NCBI GenBank assembly: GCA_039707655.1
Contig: CM077668.1
Location: 65,737,086-65,801,085, forward strand
Direction: 5' to 3'
Source: Elymus sibiricus
Taxonomy: Eukaryota > Streptophyta > Magnoliopsida > Poales > Poaceae
DNA: 64,000 nt
Position 1 is the first letter of the stretch. Every line of letters starts with the position of its first letter. This document shows, piece after piece, positions 32,100 through 43,148 of this stretch. The notes below the pieces were generated by a model. The model saw only the letters and a program-made list of their open reading frames with translations. It was not told the DNA's origin and did no database searches. Both the position numbers and the translations under genes were made by a program.

Positions 32100-32990
32100 T
32101 GTTTTAGTTTGAGTTAATAATTATGGCGTCTGCATGCGACAATTATCACCCAATTAGGTCATCATATGCTTGTGTTTGCGAGTTTTGGCTTTTCTATACT
32201 TTCACGACAATTGTTCCCATCTGAACAAAAAAAAACCAAAGACTTAGAAATGTAAAAATTGCATCAATTTTTATGAAATATAGTGCACTCATTCATGTAC
32301 ACTTCAGCAAGGAATATCCCCAAAAATTGGGTCTTAATTTCAGTTTTGCAAACTCCTGGTATTTTTCCCTTCCTTGAGTGATGTATTTAAAAATGTATTT
32401 AATATGTGTACTATCCTTGTTCATTCAGGGCAAATCAGATTTCTTCCTCTTTTTTGATGTCATCTTCACTGTAAGCAAAATATTTTCTTTGTTAGCTAAT
32501 AAAACAATGTAAATTCATCACTACAGTAAAAGGGGAAAACTTTCTAATGTTGGATCTTTAAATTCTATATGAGCAAATGTGAGAAAGTATGCAAATAAAA
32601 CTATTTATAAGAAATAAAACACACCTACAACAGACAATATGCAAAACTTATTAGAATCCACAAACAACCTAAAAGCAACCATATATAATACCTATATTGA
32701 ATTTCTGAAATAAAATCTGACAAACTTCACTATCCATTATCTATGTTTCTTGCAAAAGATTGCACATGTCAAGGGAAAAAGTTTAGAGCGAATTTATAAT
32801 ATATAACCATACCTATGCGCGAGACCATTGAATACAAGAAGTTTCAACGGAAAATGTAACTCACCGACTCCAACAACATAACAAGAAAGACCAAAGGATG
32901 TTACATATATACAGGAAGTAAGGCACTAATGTACCTCTACACTACATGTTTTTTCAAAAAATTGCAAAGCTCTTTCATCCAACATTCCTA
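32100..32990. other. AT-rich Helitron interior, no gene
   Basis: Intron- or UTR-like AT-rich sequence without coding frames up to the terminal hairpin. Confidence 0.4.
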
Positions 32991-33028
32991 ATACACGGGC
33001 GCGGCAACACGCGCCATTCACGATCTAG

Positions 33029-34450
33029 TACATCTTAAGGCATACAACCCGACACCACACACCACATACCCAAAACATGGTACAACAGTGCAAGAACAAC
33101 CACACCACCCCAATCCTTCCAAGCAAACAAGAGTACAATTACAGTTCCGCTGGAAGAAATTGGAGCACTCCAACATGACGGAGATGCCACGAAGAGACGA
33201 AGTTGTGCCCGACGAACCATGGACTCCAAGACGGCGCCTTCAGGAAGGGAATGGCACCGGAGCATCGCCAACGCCGGATCCAACAGGATCAAGGTTTTCA
33301 CCCGGAGCAAATGGAAAGAGGAGAGAACCGCAACGGCACCTTCATGAAGGTGACGACGTCCACGGAGCCCCCGCCGTCGGCCTGGACCAATCCAGACAGG
33401 AATTACTCCCCGACATGTTCTCTGCCTCCGAAACCACCCTCGTCCGCCGAGCACTAACCACCATGCCGCTCGCACGGCCATGGCCGCCAGCCCGCACCAA
33501 AGCCACGTGCCCCGTCCAACAGCGACATGACTTCCACCACCAGGGCCGCCGCCTGGCATCCGAGACCACCCCACCAACGCCACCACGACACGCAGCTAAG
33601 CACGACCAGTGAAGGGCAGAAGGCCTCACCTTCCAACCCCAAAACGAGTCCATGGACGAGCGGAGGCCTAGCCGGCCTAAACTGGGCAAGGGAAGGTCAG
33701 TAGCTGCCGGCCGAGCCACAGCCACCCCACCACCGGGGACTAGGGCCGCTGACACGACCCGTCTGGCTCCTACAGATCTTGGCATCGGCTGAGCCAGGAG
33801 GCACCCCCGCCTCCCTCCCCGGGTCACCCCTACCACCATCAAACCACAACGGCGGCGCACGCACCGAGCTCGAACACCAGCCATAGGTCGCCACCAGTTG
33901 CCGCCTCTAGCCGAACGAGCAGATGGGGGGAAGTCGACCTCCCCTGCTGCGCCGCGCCCCCACTAGTCGGTGGCCACTGCAGGGGCCGATGGCGACAGCA
34001 GGGGCGACAACCCGTGCTGCCATGGCCCTCTCCACCCAGATCCGGCGCAGACCGCACGCTGCCACTGCAGAGAATGCCCGCCCGACCCGAGTCAGAACCA
34101 CCACCAATGCCAAGACACCCATCGCCGACCGCCCCCGAGCGTCGTCGCACCGCCGCGCCCGTCTACCAGCACGGTGCCCAGGCCGCAGATCCAGCCCTTG
34201 CCTGATCTCCTGAGCGAGAGGACGAAGGGAGCCCTGGCGCCGCCTACACCAACCGGGATTCGCCCAATCGCGCCCACCGGCGACGGCGAGGGGGAGGGAG
34301 TGGTGGGAAGGAAACCCGGCAGCGGCGGCTAGGGTTTGGCCGGCCTCCCGGTCGCTTAGGGGAGCGACGCGAGAGGAGGGGGAAGACGATGTCCACAATA
34401 AATCTGTCAGTCTCTTCTAGAGGGCAGGTTGCTCCAGCATATTTCATTTA
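33029..34450 (-). repeat. GC-rich LINE-like repeat, minus orientation
   Basis: It shares with 14760-15545, in reverse, the phrases GGCGCCTTCAGGAAGG, GGTTTTCACCCGGAGC and CCTTCATGAAGG. Long open frames on both strands (for example 33035-33586 and 33907-34398) follow from the composition, not from conserved domains. The expected TTTATATATAAAG end is found at 29900-29945, across the Helitron. Confidence 0.5.
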
Positions 34451-35267
34451 GATTCGTCCCTCACTGTTCACCAGCAGGGGAGTACGTGAGAGAGAAGAGA
34501 GATCTGGAAGAAGGGATTGACAAGTGGTGATGGGAGGGTGGGGAGCAGGAGAGAGGAGACAATACCAGAGAGATGACGCGCCGCCGCCGCCTTCTCCGGG
34601 GAGGAGGTCTGACCCACTCACAATGCTATGGAAAACTTCCTCAGGGATGAACCCGGGTGTCATCCTCCTCCTGGCTTACCTGCGACGGGGCACCCAGGAG
34701 GCGGCCTCATCATGCCCATGACTGTTCTGCGCTGGAGGAGAAGCCCATGTGCGGGATTGGTGGGCGACGACGGCAGGGTCCAAGGAAGAAGAGGAGACGA
34801 GATGAAAGGAGGGAAGGCGATGTTGGGTAGAGGAGAAGGAGAGAAGCTAATGGAAGGAGAGGTGCGGCGGTGGCCGCGGCGAGGGGAAGAAGAGAGATGC
34901 GGCGCCGTGGCCAGGAGAGGAAGAGAGATGGTGGAGGCACACGGGGCTCGAGGACGAAAGCTCATTGGCAGCTAGGGTTGTCACCCACCCATGCTAGGTT
35001 CGATCTCCTGAAGCCCACGATCACTGCAGGCCACCTCTTTTTTCACCCGAACGCATCCACGCGACGCACACTGCAACGCCGGTCCCTCGCAGAAGGGTGG
35101 CCCAGGCGTCATGCACTAAAACCCAAACCCTTGGTGTTGAGTAAAACCTACGGCCAGTTGTTAGACAACCAGGTAAAAAGGACCGGAATTTTTACAGCGA
35201 GGCAGATCATACGAACAAGATCGAGCGCGTGCCGCAGACGCACTAGATGAGCGGGTAGGGTAGCATG
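34451..35267. other. purine-rich sequence, no gene supported
   Basis: G/A-rich stretch with GAGGAGAAGGAGAG-type words and short frames on both strands. It has leader-like composition; no domain seen. Confidence 0.35.
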
Positions 35268-36535
35268 GTTCATAGGAGAAATATGCAATAGACGATGTAT
35301 TTTTCATCACCAAATTATGATTGGAGTAAAATATACATCACCAAAAAGTGCTTTTTTACATCACCAAAAACACCCAACTCCAGCTGAGATGTATAATAGG
35401 GCACTAGTGCTCCAATAGATGATGTAAAATTGCAACGACTAGATCATTTCAAACGAGCATAGTTCATACTACAAACTAGATCATACCGATATTACTTCAT
35501 ACTTATTCTACTTGATCATCACCCTAGACAAACTGCTCGTCGGGGTCATGGGGTCGTCAGAGTCGTGGAGTTCCTCCTCCTCCTCCTCTTCCTCCCCCTC
35601 CTCCGAGACGGACTCGATGGGGATCACTGTCGAGGGGCCGGCCTCGTCCTCCTTCACCCGCTTCTTCTCCTTCTCGGGGTTACAGTTCCAATAGAACTCC
35701 ATCTCATTCTGGACATATTGGGGATTCTCCCGCGCAAAACTTCGCCATCGCCACTTCATCACTCTCACCAGGAGCAATGTGGATCCCCGGCTTCTTCTCT
35801 TTGATTGGCCGTATGATAAGATTCTTTGGCCTGACAAACTCCGCCTGCTCCCGGCTTTCGATCTCTGGGAAATTCATCTCCTTCCGTGGTCAACCGAAAT
35901 GCCACGTGGCGACGTCGTACGCATGCGCGGCCTCATCGGCGGACCCGAAGTGCCGAGCAAGTAGTGACTGTCATCGCTCTGGAACTCAACACCGAAGTTG
36001 CCGGATGGGCACAACCGCACACCCTTCATGCCGAACATGCCTTCTTCGGCGGCATGACAGTGGCGTTGGGGTTGCGTCCACACGGGCGGCGTGGCGTATG
36101 GAGACGGCCTGACAAAGTGCGGCAGGCCACAGCGGAGGTCGTGCAGCGGTGGAAACGAACAATAGGGCTGCTAAATCGGGCAGCGCGACTTTGCGCCGGT
36201 CAATTTGGCTGATTTTGGGGTGTGCGGCGATGAGGAAGTGGCGGATCCAACAGCGGCGGGGTGGGATGGACGGCCCACGGCGGATGGCACAGTAGTCACG
36301 CGGAGGTGGGGATGAAATGAAGTTTCAGTGGCGGTTGGGCATTCGCGCGGCGGGATTTGGTTTTACTCGGGCGCCGCTGCATCACCAAGTGCCCAATTTT
36401 ACATCTAGAGCAAATCTGGAGTAAATTTTTTTTGCATCTACACTATTGGAGCACCGTATTTGGGCCTAAGTGATGTAAAGTTCGGTAATTTTTGCATCTA
36501 TATCATCTATTGGAGATGCTCTAATGGCTCGAAAA
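35268..36535. mobile_element. element with inverted AT-rich arms enclosing an AP2-like ORF
   Basis: The left arm (CAATAGACGATGTATTTTT, GTGCTCCAATAGATGATGTA) is echoed in reverse at the right (CACTATTGGAGCAC, TGCATCTATATCATCTATTG at about 36430-36515). The arms are imperfect and the exact ends and target duplication are not resolvable by eye. Possibly a PIF/Harbinger-like or other TIR element carrying the AP2-like sequence. Confidence 0.4.
35508..36170 (-). pseudogene. AP2/ERF-like domain pseudogene
   Basis: Minus-strand frames in sequence: GVRLCPSGNFGVEFQSDD with YLLGTSG, then after a frame change ADEAAHAYDVATWHFG, a TGA, and PRKEMNFPEIESREQAEFV. This is the AP2/ERF domain order (V-R-x-R-P-S-G-x-F, L-G-T, A-A-x-A-Y-D-x-A, N-F-P-E). 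It is followed by NLIIRPIKEKKPGIHIAPG and, in another frame, an acidic Glu-rich tail with LHDSDDP. At least two frameshifts and one stop break it. AP2 domains bind DNA; this divergent type appears multicopy in Triticeae repeats (memory, not checked). Confidence 0.6.
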
Positions 36536-36960
36536 ATCATATGTAGTGATTAAACCTTTAGGCCTCTGTGGCACCAGAACAGTCGACTAATGCTGGTCTG
36601 CCTGACTCACCTCGGAGCAGCCAGACGTCTTCTGCGGCTCTGCGTACAATCAGATGAAATGTATAATCGAGATCAAAATAACACTAGTGCCTCCTAGAAA
36701 CTGAGAGCTACAGCTAACTGGGATTTCCAGAAGTAGTCATTTGCCAAACCCAATCATACACAGGCGCACCATCAAACGCACATGGGGCCTATTGTGGTGT
36801 GACGGTCACGCCCACCATGGCTGTGGCGCTTGCACCGGTGCCTCGAAGCAACATCTTCGGCACAAGGAACGGGAAGCAATCTTTGGGAAACCCATCATAC
36901 AGATGAGTGCTTCCTCGTTAAGAATTCCATAGCCTGAGAGTAGCTTGGTTCAGTGCACGA
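36536..36960. other. no gene seen
   Basis: Probably 3' flanking sequence of the SINA-like pseudogene on the minus strand. Confidence 0.35.
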
Positions 36961-37314
36961 CTATGACAGCCTGCACCTGAAGTTGGATCCAGTAATGTGA
37001 GGCTGAACACGGCAAACTGAGATGACACCGCCGAGGGGCTCCATTGTCATGTTGACGAGGAAGAGATGCCCATCCTCGCCCACGAGAACGGTTGATCCCA
37101 GATGGATGCGGATCTGGAACGCTTTGTTGTATGTAACTTTTGGTGAGTGCCACTTGTGGTTGCCTAAAAAATGCTCCAGGAGCCTCGCGGTTGATCCGCT
37201 GAAGCTGCAGCCAGTTTCAGGGCAGAAACATGGTGCATGTGGGCAACCTTTCTCGTGTTCTTCATTCTGGTAGTAGGTTATCCTTGCAATGCATCCATGA
37301 TTGCCATTGTACAA
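36961..37314 (-). pseudogene. SINA-like E3 ligase fragment lacking RING
   Basis: Minus-strand frame: NHGCIARITYYQNEEHEKGC, HAPCFCPETGCSFSG, LLEHFLGNHKWHSP (SIAH zinc finger: C, C, H, C, C-x-C, H), then a TRAF-like part (GSTVLVGEDGHLFLVNM) and a stop at 36961. There is no ATG, no RING, and no acidic tail. Upstream sequence (37320 onward) is unrelated, so the 5' half was lost. Confidence 0.75.
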
Positions 37315-37713
37315 GTTTTAGGGTGGTTGGTGTTTTTAGAGGCCGTTCGTTCCTCTTGATCTAACGGTAGAGAAATAGCTAGTACAAGGTAGTACTCACG
37401 AAAAAGTACTGGAAAGTACTAATTTGTGTGGGGTCGGTACTAATGACAATGTGGGCTCGCTTCTTAATTGAGGGGCAATTTAGTCACCGTGAAATTATCC
37501 ACAGCGCGCCGCCCCTCTCCTCCAATACAGAACCGCCGCCCAGGGGTCCTCTCCTCTTCCATTGCCATTAAACAACCGCAGCCCTCTCCTCCCTCTCCTC
37601 CTGCACTCCAAAACCACCGCCGCTCCTCTCCTCATGCATTCCAAAACCACCGCCGGTCCTCTCCCCTCCTCTTCTACAGCCACCCCCCTCTTCCATCCAA
37701 AGCCAAAACCTCG

Positions 37714-38061
37714 ATGGAGGACGAGATCGTGCAGATCGCCGGCGGCGAGAAGTTCAACTTTGCCACGCACATGGAGGATGAGATCGTGCAGATCGCCGGC
37801 GGTGATGAGGTCAAGTTACGCAGGCTGAGGGAGATCGTCTCTTGGTTTGACTACCCGCGGCAGTTAGTGGCGTCGGTGCAGTCGATGCGCCCACATCTGA
37901 TACAGAAAGAGAGGGATGCGATCAAAGGAGTTGCCGTGGATGGGTCCCTGTTCTACATCCAGTACCTCCTCTGGGCCATGGAGCAGTCGGATTCCCCGTG
38001 GCCGGACGTGAGGATGAGGTGGTGGAACTATCGCTCCAAGATCGAGAAACCAGAGGAGTGA
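37714..38061 (+). CDS. hypothetical 115-residue protein
   Basis: ATG at 37714 starts MEDEIVQIAGGEKFNFATH and the same 29-bp stretch recurs at 37771 (MEDEIVQIAGGDEVKLRRL), so the N-terminus is a tandem duplication and the ancestral start may be either copy. The rest is soluble and mixed-charge (SWFDYPRQLVASVQSMRPHL, WAMEQSDSPWPDVRMRWWNY) ending EKPEE. The leader 37500-37713 is pyrimidine-rich with a repeated TCCAAAACCACCGCCG, typical of grass mRNA leaders. I do not recognise a family. It could be a short gene or the first exon of one. Confidence 0.45.
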   Translation: MEDEIVQIAGGEKFNFATHMEDEIVQIAGGDEVKLRRLREIVSWFDYPRQLVASVQSMRPHLIQKERDAIKGVAVDGSLFYIQYLLWAMEQSDSPWPDVRMRWWNYRSKIEKPEE

Positions 38062-38419
38062 GAACCGAGCCTCCTCATGGTGCCGCTTGTGGTCGTGCCA
38101 TGGGACCCTGTTCCGGAGGAGTCTTCGTCGAGCAACCGCAGGAGGAGGAACAAATATGTGCCGACGTCGCTTCCCCGCTGTTCTCCATGGTTCCCTCGCT
38201 GTTCCACTCGTCTCATGGGGCGGCGGTCTGCGGCCGAGGAGTAGTAGGGGTATGAGTAAGCTTCTGCACTCCTAATCTTCCTTCTGCTCATGGTTATAGT
38301 CATGGTGATAGTGATGATAATAGTTCAGAGAGGGGATGCTAGATGTCATTGAATGGGGAAGGATGTTATTTTAATCTGAATAATTTGCATGAAGATTTGA
38401 CTACATGCTTTGGGGGTTG

Positions 38420-38590
38420 GATTATGATGTATATGAACCCTAGGCAGAATTATGAACCCTAGGCAAAATTTGTAGTATTCTAGTGCTATAATTTGATGTA
38501 TATGAACCCTAGGAAAAATTTGTAGTCTTTTAGTGCTAGATTTTGATTTATATGAACCCTAGGCAGAATTATGTGTGTTAAGTTAACTGG
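38420..38590 (+). repeat. short AACCCTAGG-containing direct repeats
   Basis: TATATGAACCCTAGG followed by CA/AA-rich GAATT or AAAATTTGTAGT occurs three times, plus one shorter copy, irregularly spaced. Confidence 0.6.
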
Positions 38591-38696
38591 AATTTTTTTA
38601 GTTAACTGAATTTGTCCCTTGACTACTGAATCAAACTTAATTTGGCTAATTAAGTTTCCAAAAAAAGATAAGAAAATTGGATTAATAGATTTCCAG

Positions 38697-38985
38697 TGGT
38701 AGACTCTGGGTAGACACTGAAATATTTCAGTACTGCAAGTTCAGTAGACAGTTGTAGATTCTGAAACATTTCAGTAGTTCAATTCAATACACACTGGTAG
38801 ATACTGAAATATTTCAGTAGTGCAGTTTCAATACACACTGGTAGACACTGAAATATTTCAGTAGTGCAGTTTCAGTACACACAGGTAGATACTGAAATAT
38901 TTCAGTAGTGCAGTTTCAGTACACACAGGTAGACACTGGACTATTTCAGTAGTGCAATTTCAGTAGTGCAATTTCGGCTAATGCA
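38697..38985 (+). repeat. 44-bp minisatellite with palindromic core
   Basis: About six copies; GGTAGA(C/T)ACTG starts at 38796, 38840, 38884 and 38928 (exact 44-bp spacing), with degenerate copies upstream. Each unit contains the perfect 14-bp palindrome CTGAAATATTTCAG. Confidence 0.88.
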
Positions 38986-40200
38986 CGTATCTACTAATGC
39001 ATACCATATAAGTTAAATCCACATTATAGTAATGATATATGTCAAAGAAGCATCAATATGATTGTCAATGTTTATGCCATTGATGGTAGTATAACAAATC
39101 ATCAAATCAGGCAATTTTCATCTTAGGCCACAATTTTTTGTTGCAAAATTTCAAACCAGGTAGTCAGACACACAAACGCTCCAAGCCATGTGGCCCTGGC
39201 CCACTGTTCATCCTTGATGCCTATCCAACCCCAGTGTCCCTCTTGCAATTCCAGCCCTTCTGTCTTTTAGTCATTTTCGGACTATTCGTAATCTAGCATG
39301 TCCTAGGTTTCCCTTTTATGCTGTATATTGTTTTGTGCATTTGTGTGCAATTTCATATATGAACATATGCATGTTATATATAAATTGGGGTAGCAAAATC
39401 CAACTAATCCAATGGTGGTATTAATTTTGTCATTCGGATAAGTTTTGGTGCATGACATTTTGCATAACTTGGCATTTTGTCATTATTGTTTGAATTAATC
39501 CATGCATCATATGGCCTAAGTTTGTACATGTGTTTGGGTCATTTTCATGCCTACTTCTTGTTAAAATTATTGACATGCCATGAAACACATGACAAGCTAC
39601 TGACCCAAGCTAATATGAGGGTGGTTGATCTCTGTGTTCCTGTTAATATGATTATTAAAAATTTGCATGATTGGAATGTGTTGCAGAAAAACCAAGAAAA
39701 AATAAGGCGCATGACGGCGGGCGTAAGAGAAGTTGACAGGTTGCGGGGGAGATCTTCAGATGTACTACGCATGGATGGAGGATAGGGGTGCCGACGCTGG
39801 TTTATCCTTGAGGCTGGACATGCTGAAAGCATCTGAAGACAATCTCTTGCTAGAGAAAAGCCTGTTCTGCTTTGTTTTTATGTCTTGTCTTTTTGGGTAA
39901 TGTAATACATAGTGCACTAAAAACTAGTTCTTGCCTGACGCTTGTGCTGGGTTTATACTGTTTGCGTGAGCTGCTGGGTGGGTGGGAGGGATGGATCCTT
40001 TCCTGACAGCAGCGGTATCTATGCTTCTCTGAGTAGCTTATGTTTGTAGTCTTTTTAAAGTAGAGATTCTGTTAACCAATGTCTTTTGAATCTCAGATCC
40101 TTGCAGTACTTAGCATATAAGTATTCTGTGAATTTGAGACATCTACTTTTAGTAGTATGAGAAATGCATTTTCATAAAATGTGGAACCAACACCAAGTTA
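38986..40200. other. no gene supported; possible 3' exon near 39686
   Basis: AT-rich. After GTGTTGCAG (39685) a G/A-rich stretch to about 39860 could be a terminal non-coding exon. It has short frames only. Confidence 0.3.
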
Positions 40201-41280
40201 ACATATCATCTCGAAAAAGCTTAAAAATCCATACAACATCAGAAAGCTACCAAACTTGGCATGGATGCTTTTCATGTTCATACAAGGCTGTAGAAAAAAT
40301 TTGGTAACATTTGGAGCATGTAAAAAAAAACCGTCCTTCGAGACGGACCGTTCCCTCTACCCAAACGGCCTCCGATGAAGAAGGCCAAATTTTGGTCATC
40401 TTCAGAACGACACCAAATTTTGCCAGCAAGTGGGCATGCCCACATCGGTATCCCACACAAAAGTTGAAGCAATTTCGACAACGAACGCACGCTGCGTCAC
40501 GTCCGGGAAGTATTATAGTGTTTTATCGTCGGGAAATAAGTAGAAAATCCATACAACATCAGAAAGCTACCAAACTTGGCATGGATGCTTTTCCTGTTAA
40601 TACAAGGCTGTAGTAAAAATTTGGTAACATTTGAAGCATGTCAAAAAAACGTCATTCGAGACGGACCCTTCCCTCCTACCCAAACGGCCTCCGATGAAGA
40701 AGGCCAATTTTTGGTCATCTTCAGAATGACACCAAATTTTGCCAGCAAGTGGGCATGCCCACCCCGGTATCCCACACAAAATTTGAAGCAATTTCGACAA
40801 CGAATGCACGTTGCGTCACGTCCGGGAAGTATTTCAGTGTTTTATCGTCGTGAAATAGCTAGAAAACCATACAACATCAAAAAGCTACCAAACCTGGCAT
40901 GGATGCTTCTCATGTTAATAGAAGGCTATAGAAAAAATTTGGGTCCATTTTAAGGATGTCGGAAAATACGTCATTCGAGACGGACCCTTCCCTCCTACCC
41001 AAACGGCATCCGATGAACAAGGTCAATTTTTGGTCATCTTGACAACAACACCAAATTTTTGGTCATCTTGACAACAACAACCCCACACAAAATTTGAAGC
41101 AATTCCGACAACGAACGCATGTTGCTTTACGTTCGGGAAGTATTTGAGTGTTTTATCGTCGCGAAAAAGCTAGAAAATCCATACAACATCAGAAAACTAC
41201 CAAACTTTTCATGGATGCTTTTCATGTTCATACAAGGCTGTAGGAAAAATTTGGTAACATTTGCACGTCCGGGAAGTATT
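40200..41280 (+). repeat. tandem repeat array, ~312-320-bp unit, about 3.4 copies
   Basis: ATACAACATCAGAAAGCTACC starts units at 40231, 40551, 40869 (with one mismatch) and 41181. Shared internal phrases are ATTCGAGACGGACCC, CAAACGGCCTCCGATGAAG and TTTATCGTCG. The third unit carries an internal rearrangement (TTGGTCATCTTGACAACAAC duplicated near 41030-41075). The short frames in it are not conserved proteins. Confidence 0.9.
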
Positions 41281-41714
41281 TTTGCAGGTGCTATGTGTGT
41301 GTGGATGACATGGGGGACCCACATGTCAGTATCCCACTTGGTGTGGTCAACAAAAAAAGACTTTCTTTGGAATGCAATGAGAATTGGTTTGGGAGTACGT
41401 AGATGTAATTTCTGCACTTGTAAAAAAAACCAATATGTATTTTTTGTCAAAAAATAAACAAGACAAAAAAAGGAAAGTAGTGGGAGCTTGCACGAGCGCA
41501 CGACGCCACGCGTCTAGTCTCGAGAACTCCAAACGTCCACCCACGTCTTTATTTGGCAGTTCTCCCCCACCCGCGTCTCCCCCTCTACCCCACGCCTCGT
41601 GCTTTTCTTCCCCAAATCAGCAAAAAGCCCTCTCCCCTCCCCTCGAACCCTACCTCGTACGAGCCACCAACCTCCTCCCTTGCTGCACCACCCTAGTCCC
41701 TTCGTCGTTGGAAG

Positions 41715-42071
41715 ATGAAGGCCGGCCGTGAAGACGCGGCGGCGGAGAAGGACGCAGCCGTACAAGCAGAGGAGAAGCCTGCTGCCGTCGTTGCCACCAC
41801 GGTTGGCGCAGCCGAGGGCACTGTTGCGGCGATGGGTGGCGATGCACCGTCTGCTGTGACTGCTCCGGCCGCCGTCGCAGCGGTCGAGCCTGCGGTTGGG
41901 GAGCAGGTGGAGGAGGAGGTGGCGGTCGATCTGGAGGAGCAGAGTGCCAAGCGCAAGCGGGAGCAGTTCGAGCTGGTGGACGCGTAGTACGAGGAGGCCG
42001 AGCTCGCCAGTCTCGAAGTTAAGAACGAGGCCGTCGAGTTCGAGGAGGAGGTCTCCGACGAGCTCTCGGAG
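41715..42071 (+). pseudogene. Ala/Glu-rich exon-like fragment with stop
   Basis: ATG at 41715 (MKAGREDAAAEKDAAVQAEE) opens an Ala/Val/Glu-rich frame with KRKREQFELVDA, then TAG at 41985-41987, after which the same frame continues (YEEAELASLEV, VEFEEEVSDELSE) to a GTAATAC donor at 42071. It has the appearance of a first coding exon with a single nonsense change (perhaps from CAG). It is probably coiled-coil and acidic. Being 1.1 kb from a Helitron 3' end, it may be captured. Confidence 0.5.
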
Positions 42072-43120
42072 GTAATACTCTGTTTTGGGGTTTTCTCCTA
42101 CTCTGTTTTTGGGGTTTTCTCCCATGGGGTTTTCTTCTAAAATGCATGTAGCACGGATTTGATTTCGCCCAGATAGGTTTAGGGTTATATGTTCGATCTC
42201 TCCCTTAGGGTTAGGATTTTTACAAGTTGTTTGGTAGATTTGGAAGGAAACCCCCTTGATTTTCTTAAAAAAATTCATTACGAATCTGAAAGTTGGCATG
42301 CAAAAGTAGGCATGGAGGCCTAAAATCCCTCTGTGCCTGGATTTTGTTTGTGAAGATGTGTACGAATATGATTCTCAAACTGATTATGAATCTGTTCTGA
42401 TGTACTAAACGGTGGATTTGTTAGGTAACAAGTTGTACAGATGAATTAGTTTACTTAATTACAGTCATCAAGAGGATCAATGATTAATATCCCTGCTATG
42501 TGGTTATGATAAATACATCTATACCACTATATAGTGTGGGAATAACTTTGACTATTGGCTGTTGGATGAAGCCAATCCAACGGTGGAAAGTTGGCAAATG
42601 CGAGCATTGTTGGCCATTGGATATCTTATTCAGTACAAAATATTTTTCCATGCATGCGTGCTATCTAGAATATTCCATTACTAAGCTTAAGCACAGTGCT
42701 CCCTATGCACAAACCTCATAGCACTATGTTTCTCCTTTGTTCTAGAATATTCCATACTTTAACAGTGCAAAATTTTTTCTTCTAAATGATTTGCTAATGC
42801 TTTTTAACTTTGTGAATATCAATGCATAATATGCCAAACCTTATAACTTCATTAAAGAAAACAAACACAAAAAACTCCATTGGTACAGTAGCATAGCAAT
42901 GTAAAATGCCTCTGAAAGAATTGACATTAACGTTTGCTTTATTTACTTCTTGTACAAGGCTATGACAGTATCTTCATAAAATGATTTATATTTATTTTCA
43001 GTGCCATGAACTAGAAGAATTAAATCTACATTTATACATGATGCATATGTGACTGTAAATTTATACAATTGCTCCATGTGATATGTCAATATGCAATCAT
43101 ACTTTTGTTATGTAAGTTCT
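42072..43120. other. intron-like AT-rich sequence
   Basis: No sustained coding frame. It contains TGTTTTTGGGGTTTTCTCC duplicated near 42080-42122. It leads into the Helitron terminal hairpin. Confidence 0.4.
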
Positions 43121-43148
43121 CACGTGCAATGCACGTGTGCCTCACTAG
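43121..43148 (+). mobile_element. Helitron 3' terminus
   Basis: Perfect 7-bp stem CACGTGC (43121-43127), loop AAT, GCACGTG (43131-43137), 7 bases, CTAG (43145-43148), then T. The 5' terminus is not identified; the exon at 41715 may be cargo. Confidence 0.65.

Larger units (their letters stand above)
29974..33028 (+). mobile_element. Helitron with RPA-like fragment
   Basis: The 3' end is clear: stem GGCGCG (32998-33003) and CGCGCC (33010-33015), 9 bases, CTAG 33025-33028, then T. The 5' end is inferred at TCCCTGCTCTC (29974), between A and TC, because LINE-like repeat sequence in the same orientation abuts both sides. The interior contains a GC-rich leader-like part (30060-30610) and AT-rich introns with coding-like exons at 31455-31950. 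There is no Rep/helicase, so it is non-autonomous. Confidence 0.55.

Noticed and set aside
33035..34400. Several 100-183-codon frames on both strands
   Set aside because: Same GC-rich LINE-like repeat as at 14760-15545; frames are not conserved between the copies.
40231..41200. Regularly repeated sequence that might suggest a CRISPR array
   Set aside because: Units of over 300 bp are contiguous tandem copies with no short-repeat/spacer alternation, in a plant genome.
41505..41520. CGCGTCTAGTCTCG as a Helitron junction (3' CTAG|T or 5' TC)
   Set aside because: No hairpin upstream and no supporting repeat boundary; left open only as a vague possibility.
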